A DNA stretch of 64,000 bases. It comes from Thermoanaerobacterium aotearoense. Lineage in GTDB: Bacteria > Bacillota > Thermoanaerobacteria > Thermoanaerobacterales > Thermoanaerobacteraceae. The position numbers and the translations under genes are program-made. Positions 36,335 to 44,703 of the stretch are shown here, piece by piece; the first letter of the stretch is position 1; every line of letters begins with the position of its first letter. Location: positions 1,240,001 to 1,304,000 of the forward strand of contig NZ_CP047602.1 in assembly GCF_009905255.1 (NCBI RefSeq), written 5' to 3'. The notes under the pieces were generated by a model, which had not been told where the DNA came from, searched no databases, and saw only the letters and a list, made by a program, of their open reading frames with translations.

Positions 36335-37606
36335 ATGAGTGTAGCTACTATTTTTTATGAACTACTCAGAATAGGGAAGTTTATTTGGGATTCTTTTATG
36401 CACATCTGGTGGCTACTTTTAATTACCATTCCTTTGGCGGTGTGGGTGAATATCAGTGACACTGGAAAGTATGTAAAAAAACTAACAAATTACAATGTTT
36501 TTTTGTCAATATTTTTTGCTACTGTTATTGGAGCATTTAGCCCATTTTGTTCATGTAGTGTTATACCCGTAATTACTTCTTTTTTAATAGCAGGTGTTCC
36601 TCTTGCTGCTGTAATGTCTTTTTGGATTGCTTCGCCCTCAATGGATCCAGAAATCTTTTTTCTTAGTGTCGCATCTCTTGGTTGGCCGCTTGCTATTGCA
36701 AGATTGGTTGCTACTTTCTTATTAAGTCTTGGTGGAGGATTAATCACACACTTTTTTGTTTCAAAAGGATGGATAGGTAAAGACTATCTAAAGCTCAACA
36801 GGGAGCCACAACATACCATCTTTTCTTTGCAAAATCTAAAAGGAAAGATAAAAGCAATTTCGTATAAATTATCCAATGCAAAGAAACAACAAATCTCCAA
36901 TAGCAAAAATTCTTGCTGTGAAGAAGCTATACCTAACATAGGTGTTGTAAATGAAGGAATGAATCTTCTTGAGATTAATTTTACAGCAAAACCACAGAAA
37001 AATTTTTCACAGCAAGAAAAAGCAAAAGCATCATGCTGTTCCAAAATCAATATGTTGCCTTCTATTACAAATTTGACTTCAGTACAAAAGCAAGAAACTA
37101 ATTGTTGCTCAATCTCAAAAGTACAAGAAGCGGAATCATCTTGTTGCAACGATATTCTTTCAGAAAAGGACAACAAAAAATTTACCTGGAAAGCCTTTTG
37201 GAAAGAACTTATGGATGTTCTATGGATGGTTGGGAAATATCTCTTTATTGCTTATTTCTTGGAGGCGGTTATTTCATTTTATATGCCTAAGGAATGGATC
37301 CAGAACCTGTTGGGAGTTCGCAATCCTTTTTCTGTACTATATGCTACAATTCTTGGTGTTCCTCTCTATACCACAAATCTTACAGCACTTGGTTTGATTG
37401 GAGGACTACTTGCAAAGAATATGAGTCGAGGAGCTGCTCTGGCCTTCTTGATTTCTGGAGCAACTACCACACTTCCTGCAATGTCCGCTGTATATGGAAT
37501 TGTCTCGAAGCGTGTCTTTTTACTTTACTTGGGTATTATTGCAGTCGGTGCTATCTTTTTTGGTTATACATACCAAATAATAGAGATGATTTTACTAAAG
37601 ACGTAA
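36335..37606 (+). CDS. ArsP/DUF318-type permease with a cytoplasmic loop of Cys pairs
   Basis: 423 aa, two bundles of hydrophobic spans (about 20-145 and 285-415) of the UPF0718/ArsP permease family. GAFSPFCSCSVIPVITSFL carries C72-x-C74 in the first half and ISGATTTLPAMSAV the repeat in the second. The 135-residue central loop is Lys/Ser-rich and holds four Cys-Cys pairs (194-195, 234-235, 257-258, 270-271). ArsP relatives export trivalent organoarsenicals; the ligand here is inferred to be a thiophilic metalloid or metal. It follows the CMD-like gene by 202 bases with GAAGGGGGAG before the ATG. Confidence 0.8.
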   Translation: MSVATIFYELLRIGKFIWDSFMHIWWLLLITIPLAVWVNISDTGKYVKKLTNYNVFLSIFFATVIGAFSPFCSCSVIPVITSFLIAGVPLAAVMSFWIASPSMDPEIFFLSVASLGWPLAIARLVATFLLSLGGGLITHFFVSKGWIGKDYLKLNREPQHTIFSLQNLKGKIKAISYKLSNAKKQQISNSKNSCCEEAIPNIGVVNEGMNLLEINFTAKPQKNFSQQEKAKASCCSKINMLPSITNLTSVQKQETNCCSISKVQEAESSCCNDILSEKDNKKFTWKAFWKELMDVLWMVGKYLFIAYFLEAVISFYMPKEWIQNLLGVRNPFSVLYATILGVPLYTTNLTALGLIGGLLAKNMSRGAALAFLISGATTTLPAMSAVYGIVSKRVFLLYLGIIAVGAIFFGYTYQIIEMILLKT

Positions 37607-37828
37607 TCACTGATCCTATTTATTTTTTTGTGTTTTAGCTTTTACTTCGAGGATTTTGAAGAAGATGGATTATTTCTTAGAATGAAAGAATTGTAAGCTG
37701 GATTTATGTCAACATAGTAGAAAAAAACTCAATATATATTGACTTGTATTTACACAATATAAAATGGCATAGATTTGTCCATGATGTTCTTATACAAATC
37801 ATTTTAAAAAATAAACAGAAAGTAAAAA

Positions 37829-37877
37829 GAAAACCTTCAAGAGATTATATAATTGTTCTTCTCTTGAAGGTTTTTTT
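37829..37877 (+). terminator. terminator downstream of the permease gene
   Basis: AAAACCTTCAAGAGA / TCTCTTGAAGGTTTT with a T run. Confidence 0.75.
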
Positions 37878-37904
37878 AAATAATAAAATCAATGACGAAA
37901 GGAA

Positions 37905-37970
37905 CATTTGTTTCTGTTTTTTATTAAAATTTTTCATGTGAGATTATTATTGCAATTTATGCAAGTGAAT
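37905..37970. repeat. 66-bp dispersed repeat, copy A
   Basis: Begins CATTTGTTTCTGTTTTTTAT and ends GCAAGTGAAT. About four fifths identical, by hand alignment, to 46072-46137. Possibly a scar of an insertion sequence or MITE. Confidence 0.6.
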
Positions 37971-38105
37971 TTTCTAATCTATAGTTTAAAAAAATTTACC
38001 TAAAACTACTTGACACAAACTTTATTTTTGCTCCCTTTTATATATATACATATGTATAGTATAATAATGCTGATGTATGAATAAAGTTTGTAAAAGGTGA
38101 AAATC

Positions 38106-39434
38106 ATGGATATGTTTCAATTTGCACAAGACAATTTTAGAAAAAGCAATGCGCCGTTGGCAGATCGCATGAGGCCTACTACTCTTGATGAGTTTGTTGG
38201 GCAAAAGCATATATTAGGGCATGATAAGCTTTTATATAGAGCCATAAAAGCTGACAAAGTCAGATCGCTTATATTTTATGGGCCACCTGGTACAGGTAAG
38301 ACAACGCTTGCAAATATAATAGCTAATACTACAAAATCAAGTTTTGAAAAGCTAAATGCAGTAACATCTGGTGTGGCAGATATAAAAAAGATAGTAAATG
38401 AGTCAAAAGATAGATTGTCGATGTATGGCAAAAGGACAATTTTATTCGTAGATGAGATACATCGCTTCAATAAATCGCAGCAGGATGCACTTCTTCCATA
38501 TGTTGAAGATGGAACGATAATTTTGATCGGTGCTACAACTGAAAATCCATATTTTGAGGTTATTCGTCCTTTAGTATCAAGGTCTATGATATTTGAACTT
38601 TATCCACTTAGCGATGATGAGGTAAAGGAAATAGTTTTACGAGCGTTAAATGATGGAAAGCGGGGACTTGGAAATGAAAAAATTAAAATTACGGATGATG
38701 CATTAAATCATATAATTACATATTCTGATGGTGATGCAAGAACTGCACTTAATGCAATAGAATTAGCATTTTTAACTACAGAGAGAGATGTAGATGGAGT
38801 AATTAACATAGACATAGAAGTAGCTCAAGAATGTATCCAAAGAAAAGTGCTAAAGTATGATAAAAATGGTGACAATCATTACGACACTATTTCTGCTTTT
38901 ATCAAAAGTATGAGGGGATCTGATCCTGACGCTGCTTTATATTGGCTTGCGAAAATGATTTATGCTGGAGAAGATCCCATGTTTATCGCAAGGAGAATAG
39001 TTATTTGTGCAGCAGAGGATGTTGGAAATGCTGATCCAAATGCGCTTAATATAGCAGTATCTGCCATGCAGGCAGTAAATCAAATCGGGATGCCTGAGGG
39101 CAGAATAATACTTGCACAAGCTGCAATTTATGTTGCCTGTGCTCCTAAAAGCAATTCATCGGTAGTTGGCATTGATAAAGCACTTGAAGATATCAAAAGT
39201 CAAAAAACTGGTGCAGTTCCAAAGCATCTTCAAGACGCTCATTACAAAGGTGCTGAAAAATTAAATCGAGGAATTGGGTATAAATACGCACATGATTTTA
39301 AAAATCACTATGTAAAGCAGCAATACCTTCCAGATGAATTGATAGGGAAAAAATATTATTGCCCATCTGCAATGGGGTATGAAAAGAAGATTTCAGATTG
39401 GCTTAGATTTATAAATGATGGCGGTGATAATTAA
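38106..39434 (+). CDS. rarA: replication-associated recombination protein RarA (MgsA/YrvN)
   Basis: AAA+ ATPase acting at stalled forks, about 442 aa. PLADRMRPTTLDEFVGQKHIL, Walker A FYGPPGTGKTTLA, Walker B LFVDEIHRFNKSQQD, sensor GATTENPYFEV, and the C-terminal MgsA region with KSMRGSDPDAALYWLAKMI and RRIVICAAEDVGNADP. ATG 38106 lies after AAAGGTGA. In Bacillus the orthologue yrvN directly follows yrvM (tcdA); here about 5.6 kb of other genes separate them. Confidence 0.95.
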   Translation: MDMFQFAQDNFRKSNAPLADRMRPTTLDEFVGQKHILGHDKLLYRAIKADKVRSLIFYGPPGTGKTTLANIIANTTKSSFEKLNAVTSGVADIKKIVNESKDRLSMYGKRTILFVDEIHRFNKSQQDALLPYVEDGTIILIGATTENPYFEVIRPLVSRSMIFELYPLSDDEVKEIVLRALNDGKRGLGNEKIKITDDALNHIITYSDGDARTALNAIELAFLTTERDVDGVINIDIEVAQECIQRKVLKYDKNGDNHYDTISAFIKSMRGSDPDAALYWLAKMIYAGEDPMFIARRIVICAAEDVGNADPNALNIAVSAMQAVNQIGMPEGRIILAQAAIYVACAPKSNSSVVGIDKALEDIKSQKTGAVPKHLQDAHYKGAEKLNRGIGYKYAHDFKNHYVKQQYLPDELIGKKYYCPSAMGYEKKISDWLRFINDGGDN

Positions 39435-39491
39435 GGATAATTATTTACTATAGGGATACAATAACATTTAGTTTTACATTCATATAAATTA

Positions 39492-39553
39492 TTGACAAAA
39501 TAAATTTATAATGTTATTTTATTTAGTAGAAATCCGAGCAGAATAGTCGGTAT
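39492..39553 (+). promoter_or_regulatory. promoter and dyad operator of the Rrf2-iscS operon
   Basis: TTGACA (39492-39497), 17 bp, TATTTT; then ATCCGA-(9)-TCGGTAT at 39532-39553, an inverted repeat of the kind bound by IscR/CymR-type Rrf2 proteins. Its place between promoter and gene suggests autorepression. Confidence 0.6.
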
Positions 39554-39567
39554 TAAGGAGGGTCTAT

Positions 39568-40017
39568 ATGAAATTATCGACAAAAGGAAGATATGGAGTT
39601 CAAGCTATGTTTGAGCTTGCATTGTATTACGGTGAGGGACCGATATCCTTAAAGGTTATAGCTGAAAATGAAGGATTATCAGAACATTATTTAGAACAGC
39701 TTATTGCAGTCTTGAGGAAAGCTGATTTGGTAAAAAGCATACGTGGAGCACAAGGTGGCTATATGTTGTCTGCTCCTCCAGATAAGATTACAGTAGGAGA
39801 TGTCATTAGAACTTTGGAAGGGTCACTTGCTCCGTCAGACTGTGTTGTAGAGGATATACCATTTGAGTGCAGTAGATCAGGTGGATGCCCAACAAAAGTA
39901 GTATTAGAGAAAATCAGAGATGCTATAAACAAAGTGATTGATTCGATCACATTACAGGATATGGTTGATGATTACAAAAAGATGATTCAGAAAAATTCTT
40001 ACATGTATTATATATAG
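39568..40017 (+). CDS. Rrf2-family regulator (IscR/CymR type)
   Basis: 149 aa. A winged-helix start MKLSTKGRYGVQAMFELALYYG, recognition region LSEHYLEQLIAVLRKADLVKSIRGAQGGYML, then three cysteines in CVVEDIPFECSRSGGC (roughly residues 92-107), the pattern that binds a 2Fe-2S cluster in IscR; CymR lacks them. It therefore probably senses cluster status and controls itself and iscS, which starts 9 bases later. Confidence 0.9.
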   Translation: MKLSTKGRYGVQAMFELALYYGEGPISLKVIAENEGLSEHYLEQLIAVLRKADLVKSIRGAQGGYMLSAPPDKITVGDVIRTLEGSLAPSDCVVEDIPFECSRSGGCPTKVVLEKIRDAINKVIDSITLQDMVDDYKKMIQKNSYMYYI

Positions 40018-40026
40018 GAGGCTTTT

Positions 40027-41208
40027 ATGAATAGGATTTATCTCGACAATGCAGCGACTACTCCAATAAGATCGGAAGTTTTAGATGCAATGATGCCGTA
40101 TTTAAGCAATCGCTTTGGCAATCCCTCTTCACTTTACTCTTATGGGCAAGAAGCTAAAAAGGCAATTGAAGAAGCCAGAGATAAAGTGGCCAATGCAATT
40201 TACGCTAATTCAGATGAAATTTTTTTTACAAGCGGAGGTACAGAGTCAGACAACTGGGCTTTAAAAGGTGCTGCATATGCCTTAAAAGGCAAAGGCAACC
40301 ACATAATAACATCCAGTGTGGAGCACCACGCAATACTGCATACATGCCAATACCTTGAGAGCCAAGGATTTGAAATAACTTATTTGCCTGTAGATGAGTA
40401 TGGATTAGTAGATCCAAATGAACTGAAAAAAGCTATAAAAGACAGTACAATACTTGTATCGATAATGTACGCGAACAATGAGATAGGTACTATAGAGCCA
40501 ATCCAAGAGCTTGCAAATGTATCTCATGAGAAAGGTGTATTGTTTCATACAGATGCAGTACAAGCAGTTGGAAATGTGCCTATCGACGTAAAAAAATTAG
40601 ATGTGGATATGTTGTCAATGTCAGCTCATAAAATATATGGGCCTAAAGGAGTTGGAGCACTTTACATTAGAAAGGGCTTAAGAATTGATACACTTTTACA
40701 AGGTGGCGCACAGGAGAGAAACAGGAGAGCAGGGACAGAAAATGTAGCTGGAATTGTGGGATTTGGAACGGCGATAGAACTTATCACTAAAAACATCGAT
40801 GAACATATAAAGAAATTGACAGTGCTTAGAGATAAGCTTATTGATGGGATACTAAAAATACCGTATACCCGTCTAAATGGACATCCAGTAAAGAGACTTC
40901 CTGGAAATGTCAATGTTTCTTTTGAATTTGTTGATGGCGAATCGCTTATACTAAGCCTTGATATGGAGGGAATTTGTGTATCCAGCGGTTCTGCATGTAC
41001 CGCAGGAAGCATTGACCCATCTCACGTACTATTAGCGATTGGGCTGCCAGAAGAAATAGCCCATGGTTCATTGAGACTTACCATAGGAGAAGAAAATACA
41101 GAAGAAGAAATCGATACGGTAATAAATAAACTGCCTAAAATAGTAGATAGATTGAGGCAGATGTCGCCACTTTTTGAAAGGATTAAAGAGGAGAAAAAAC
41201 TTGTATAA
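40027..41208 (+). CDS. iscS: cysteine desulfurase (IscS/NifS type)
   Basis: PLP enzyme giving sulfur from cysteine for clusters and tRNA thiolation. 393 aa, with YLDNAATTPI, TSGGTESDNWALKG, SVEHHAIL, HTDAVQAVGNVPIDV, the PLP lysine in SAHKIYGPKGVGALY and the catalytic Cys in SSGSACTAGSIDPSHVL. No iscU or mnmA follows; the next gene is on the other strand, so the scaffold must be elsewhere. Confidence 0.95.
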   Translation: MNRIYLDNAATTPIRSEVLDAMMPYLSNRFGNPSSLYSYGQEAKKAIEEARDKVANAIYANSDEIFFTSGGTESDNWALKGAAYALKGKGNHIITSSVEHHAILHTCQYLESQGFEITYLPVDEYGLVDPNELKKAIKDSTILVSIMYANNEIGTIEPIQELANVSHEKGVLFHTDAVQAVGNVPIDVKKLDVDMLSMSAHKIYGPKGVGALYIRKGLRIDTLLQGGAQERNRRAGTENVAGIVGFGTAIELITKNIDEHIKKLTVLRDKLIDGILKIPYTRLNGHPVKRLPGNVNVSFEFVDGESLILSLDMEGICVSSGSACTAGSIDPSHVLLAIGLPEEIAHGSLRLTIGEENTEEEIDTVINKLPKIVDRLRQMSPLFERIKEEKKLV

Positions 41209-41213
41209 TTACC

Positions 41214-41252
41214 TGTGATGGATTCATTGCTGAACCATCACAATATTTTTTC
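41214..41252. terminator. terminator between converging iscS and the HTH-TPR gene
   Basis: TGTGATGG ... CCATCACA stem followed by a T-rich run; it overlaps the end of the minus-strand gene. Confidence 0.7.
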
Positions 41253-42519
41253 TCCCATTTTTATTCATAATCTCATTTTGCTTTGCTTTGTAAGAAATGT
41301 CTTTTGTCATGTTATATAAATCATCATAGAGCAATGATAAATCGCGATAATAGTATTGTGCTGAAAAATACTTCTCACATTTTTTAAATAAACCATAAGC
41401 CCCATTAAAGTCATTATGCAAATATTTTATATGGCCCATCATAAATTCATAATTGTGTTTACTCATTTCAGAGAGTTGATTGACTTCTATATTGCTTGAA
41501 ATCTCCATTACTTTTTCGTAATTGCCTATATTAAAATATAATATCATTTCTTGAATGAAAAAGCTTAAGTATAGCTTATTATATTTTTTATATTCATCTT
41601 TACATCTATTGACTACTTCAAAAGCTTTATCAAAATTACCGCTATATCGTAGAGAATTTATATAGTTTAGATGACATCTTCCGACATCATATTCATCATC
41701 AAAAAATTTAAACAACAATATCGCCTTTTCTATGTATTTAATGGACTTATCGTAATCACCCACATTATAGCAAGCTATGTTTAAAGACATATAAATATGT
41801 GGCATAGCTCTTACATATATAAAATTGTCATGCGTATTAATAAAACTTTCCAGCAAATTTATAACCTTTTGAAATTGATTAGTATTAAGGTATAGATAAG
41901 CAAGATTATTATGTATAATAAAGCAGATAGAATGGTTCAAAGAATCAAATTCGCATAAATATTTTTTAGCCAGTTCTAAATAGCATATTCCTTTTTCATA
42001 ATTATGATTTTTAAGCATTATTTTAAATAGTATATTTAAAGCCTGACAAAAATTGTCTATATTTAACTTTTGAATATCTTCCTTTGATTTAAGAAATAAA
42101 TTAACATATCTTTTTAAATATTTTAAAGCGTCATTATATAACCCTATATTAAAAAAAGATGCGCCAGCATAATAATATTTGTTAAAATCTTGTATTTTTA
42201 AAAATTCATCATGATTGTACTCGATTAATTTTACTATTTCATAATAATTCTGACTATTAAATAAATCGCCGATGATAGAAGATGAGTTATCAGCATATTC
42301 TATCAATTTGTCGTATTTGACGTCGCTAATAAAATAACTTAAAGGTACTTCAAGCCTTTCAGATATGTGAATAAGTTGTTCTAAAGAAGGTAAAGCTTTA
42401 TTATTCTCAATCCTGCTTAAAACAATCCTATTCATAAAATTATCGCACAATTGGCTTTGAGAAATTTTCTTTTGAAGCCTTAAAGTCTTTATTTTACTTC
42501 CTATGTAAAGATCCAACAA
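41224..42519 (-). CDS. HTH-TPR transcriptional regulator (RRNPP/Rgg-like architecture)
   Basis: About 431 aa. An N-terminal XRE helix-turn-helix (IGSKIKTLRLQKKISQSQLC ... MNRIVLSRIENNKALPS, residues 4-60) followed by a long array of TPR-like helical pairs rich in Tyr, Asn and Asp to the C-terminus. Such proteins often respond to short peptides. No peptide gene was found next to it. TTG 42519 (or 42516) is chosen because AAGGCGG precedes it; the frame runs on upstream but through the operator-like palindrome. It faces away from a protease/transporter block it may control. Confidence 0.78.
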   Translation of the reverse strand: MLDLYIGSKIKTLRLQKKISQSQLCDNFMNRIVLSRIENNKALPSLEQLIHISERLEVPLSYFISDVKYDKLIEYADNSSSIIGDLFNSQNYYEIVKLIEYNHDEFLKIQDFNKYYYAGASFFNIGLYNDALKYLKRYVNLFLKSKEDIQKLNIDNFCQALNILFKIMLKNHNYEKGICYLELAKKYLCEFDSLNHSICFIIHNNLAYLYLNTNQFQKVINLLESFINTHDNFIYVRAMPHIYMSLNIACYNVGDYDKSIKYIEKAILLFKFFDDEYDVGRCHLNYINSLRYSGNFDKAFEVVNRCKDEYKKYNKLYLSFFIQEMILYFNIGNYEKVMEISSNIEVNQLSEMSKHNYEFMMGHIKYLHNDFNGAYGLFKKCEKYFSAQYYYRDLSLLYDDLYNMTKDISYKAKQNEIMNKNGRKNIVMVQQ

Positions 42520-42529
42520 TAACACCGCC

Positions 42530-42548
42530 TTGTAACTATTAGTTACAA
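42530..42548. promoter_or_regulatory. 19-base palindrome upstream of the HTH-TPR gene
   Basis: TTGTAACTA T TAGTTACAA, a perfect dyad about 10 bases before the regulator start; likely its own operator. Confidence 0.6.
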
Positions 42549-42753
42549 TTTTGTATTTTTTAATTGATGGCATATAAAAGTATAAGAAAAAGCGCAAATT
42601 AGAGAAGTATATTACATTGGTGAAATATTACAATTATTTTTAAATATTATACTACTTTTACAAAAAAATATAAAGATACTATAATAAAATCCAGAAATTT
42701 ATTATATTGAATAATAGCTTTTGAAAATAAAATTGAACAATAAGGTGAGGTAT

Positions 42754-43584
42754 ATGATAAAAAAATTAGGAATTTTAATTTTAATATTTATTATTTTTGT
42801 CATGGCTTTATATTTTTATCAATTTATGATGATGTATTTGTTTGAAGGTATATATCATTTTTTTAATATAAGAAATAATGATCCATTAGTTATGACAAGT
42901 AGTAATTTAGTTTACAATTTTATTACGGAAATTTTGTTGTTAGTTTTAGCTATATTTATACTAAAAAAATTTAATTATACAAAATATATTAAGACGTCTT
43001 TTAAATCTATAATCAAAGCATTACTATTCATGACATTGTCGCTGATTTTTACCAAGTATATACTGGATATATTTAAAATATATAATATTTTTTTGTTGAC
43101 CGATTTTAAGAATATTATTGCAAGCTGGAACAAGGTAGATTATATTGTTGCAATATCACAAATGATTTTATTTATTTTAGTTGCTTTATCAGAAGAATAT
43201 TTATATAGAATTACTCTTTATTTTAAAATATCTGAAATATTAAATTTAAAAAGCAACATCTTAAAAATAGTATTTAGCGTGATATTAACAAATATTTTAT
43301 TCTCAATTGCCCATTATCCTATACGTCATTATAATATTTCTAAACTTTTTGAAATATTTATAACAGGTATCTATTTCAGTTATCTTTTTTTACGAAGTGG
43401 AAATATATACTTAGCTTGCATGATGCACTTTTATTTTGACTTTCCGATTTTAACAACAATTGACATCGGGTATTACCGTTATGAGGAAATTATTCTTTTA
43501 ATGATTTCAATTATGTTAATAGAAAGTTATTATATGGTTAAACGCTATTATCTAAGACTATATAGCAAATACGAACAAAGTTAG
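42754..43584 (+). CDS. CPBP-family intramembrane protease
   Basis: 276 aa with about seven membrane spans. ALSEEYLYRITLY (EExxxR motif), FSIAHYPIRH and CMMHFYFDFP give the metal-binding Glu and His residues of the CPBP/Abi family. In Firmicutes such proteins process prenylated or peptide substrates or give bacteriocin self-immunity. ATG 42754 follows AAGGTGAGG. Very AT-rich, more so than housekeeping genes around it. Confidence 0.85.
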   Translation: MIKKLGILILIFIIFVMALYFYQFMMMYLFEGIYHFFNIRNNDPLVMTSSNLVYNFITEILLLVLAIFILKKFNYTKYIKTSFKSIIKALLFMTLSLIFTKYILDIFKIYNIFLLTDFKNIIASWNKVDYIVAISQMILFILVALSEEYLYRITLYFKISEILNLKSNILKIVFSVILTNILFSIAHYPIRHYNISKLFEIFITGIYFSYLFLRSGNIYLACMMHFYFDFPILTTIDIGYYRYEEIILLMISIMLIESYYMVKRYYLRLYSKYEQS

Positions 43585-43619
43585 ACTATATTATTTTATA
43601 AAGATATGGAGGATTTGAT

Positions 43620-44414
43620 ATGATAAATGTAAAGAAATTAATAATGATAATTTTAATTGTATTTGCTATTGTAGTAGCATTATATCCAATCTTAGCTGGA
43701 ATAGAAATTTTTATATTAAAAAGCAATATTCCAGATGTAAAAATAATAGTAAACTATATTATACAAATTGTGTTATTAATTATTGCAATTTATTTGTTGA
43801 AAAAATTTAATTATATGAATTATGTAAAATTATCTTTAAAAACAATTCTTGAATTGATGGTCTATATATTGTTACTATTGTTATTAACAATAATATTAGT
43901 GAATATATTTCATTTAAAATATTATTTAATATGGAATACAAGTGAAAGCTATGTAACATTAATTTTTCAAAATTTTTATTTTCTTTTTGTAGGATTGGGC
44001 GAAGAATTTTTATTTAGAGTAATTTTATATTATAAAATTTTAGATACAATTATACTAAAAAATAAAAGACTTAGAATGATAATTGCTGTTGTTATTACAA
44101 GTTTTTTATTTACCATGGCGCATATACCGATATTAAGTGTTAGAAATATACAAATATTTAGTACTTTAAATATATTTATGTGGGGTATATTTGCTAGTTA
44201 TCTTTATTTGAGAACAAAAAATATATATGTTGCAGCAATTGCACATTTTTTTGCAGATGCTGGAATTATAATAGATTATACTGAAATATATTACGGTATT
44301 TTAAGTACGTTTATTAATATAATTACATCTGTTATAATAATTGAAATATACAATATTTGCAAGTATTTTTACAATAAAAAAATCTACGGAATAGAAAATT
44401 TCAATTCAAAATAA
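43620..44414 (+). CDS. second CPBP-family intramembrane protease
   Basis: 264 aa, paralogous to the gene 36 bases upstream (same IYLLKKFNYMNYVK region after the second span). Motifs are LGEEFLFRVILYYKI, FTMAHIPI and AIAHFFADAGI. GATATGGAGGA precedes the ATG. Tandem CPBP genes beside transporters suggest a peptide-processing or immunity role. Confidence 0.85.
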   Translation: MINVKKLIMIILIVFAIVVALYPILAGIEIFILKSNIPDVKIIVNYIIQIVLLIIAIYLLKKFNYMNYVKLSLKTILELMVYILLLLLLTIILVNIFHLKYYLIWNTSESYVTLIFQNFYFLFVGLGEEFLFRVILYYKILDTIILKNKRLRMIIAVVITSFLFTMAHIPILSVRNIQIFSTLNIFMWGIFASYLYLRTKNIYVAAIAHFFADAGIIIDYTEIYYGILSTFINIITSVIIIEIYNICKYFYNKKIYGIENFNSK

Positions 44415-44473
44415 TTGCTTTTTGAGTTTTAAAAGTTTATTTGTCATATTGTAAGAAAGGAAGACACGTTATT

Positions 44474-44677
44474 ATGAAGAAAGGTGATTTTAAGTACATA
44501 TTTAAAATCATAAAGCCATTTATAGCTAAAGAGATTATTGGTTTTTCAGTGATCATAATATCGACTGTTTTATCTTTGGCTAAACCCTTTGTAATAAAAT
44601 TAATCATTGATAATTCTATAGCACAAAAGAATGTGCAGAATTTGATTGTATTTGGACTTTTAAGATTCGTCAATTGA
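44474..44677 (+). pseudogene. N-terminal stub of an ABC exporter (permease-ATPase type)
   Basis: About 67 aa from ATG 44474: KGDFKYIFKIIKPFIAKEII ... STVLSLAKPFVIKLIIDNSI is the usual start of a type-1 half-transporter (first span, then IIDN.I). The frame then ends in RFVN and a stop; the rest of the membrane domain and the ATPase are missing. The MFS gene follows after 26 bases, so a deletion probably joined the two. Confidence 0.7.
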
Positions 44678-44703
44678 TATAAATACTTACGGGAGGTAAA
44701 TAG

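Larger units (their letters stand above)
37607..38105. other. intergenic stretch between the permease gene and rarA
   Basis: No supported gene. It contains the terminator at 37829-37877, the 66-bp repeat copy at 37905-37970, and an ACTACTTGACA word at 38005-38015 that matches the promoter of the Cys-rich operon but has no -10 box at proper distance. TATAAT near 38060 may start rarA transcription. Confidence 0.5.

Noticed and set aside
37294-37638. Overlapping plus-strand frame within the end of the permease gene
   Set aside because: Alternate frame of the permease with many Cys and Ser from the shifted reading; no start signal.
38010-38040. TTGACA at 38010 as the rarA promoter
   Set aside because: No -10 box at 16-18 bp; kept only as part of a possible repeat.
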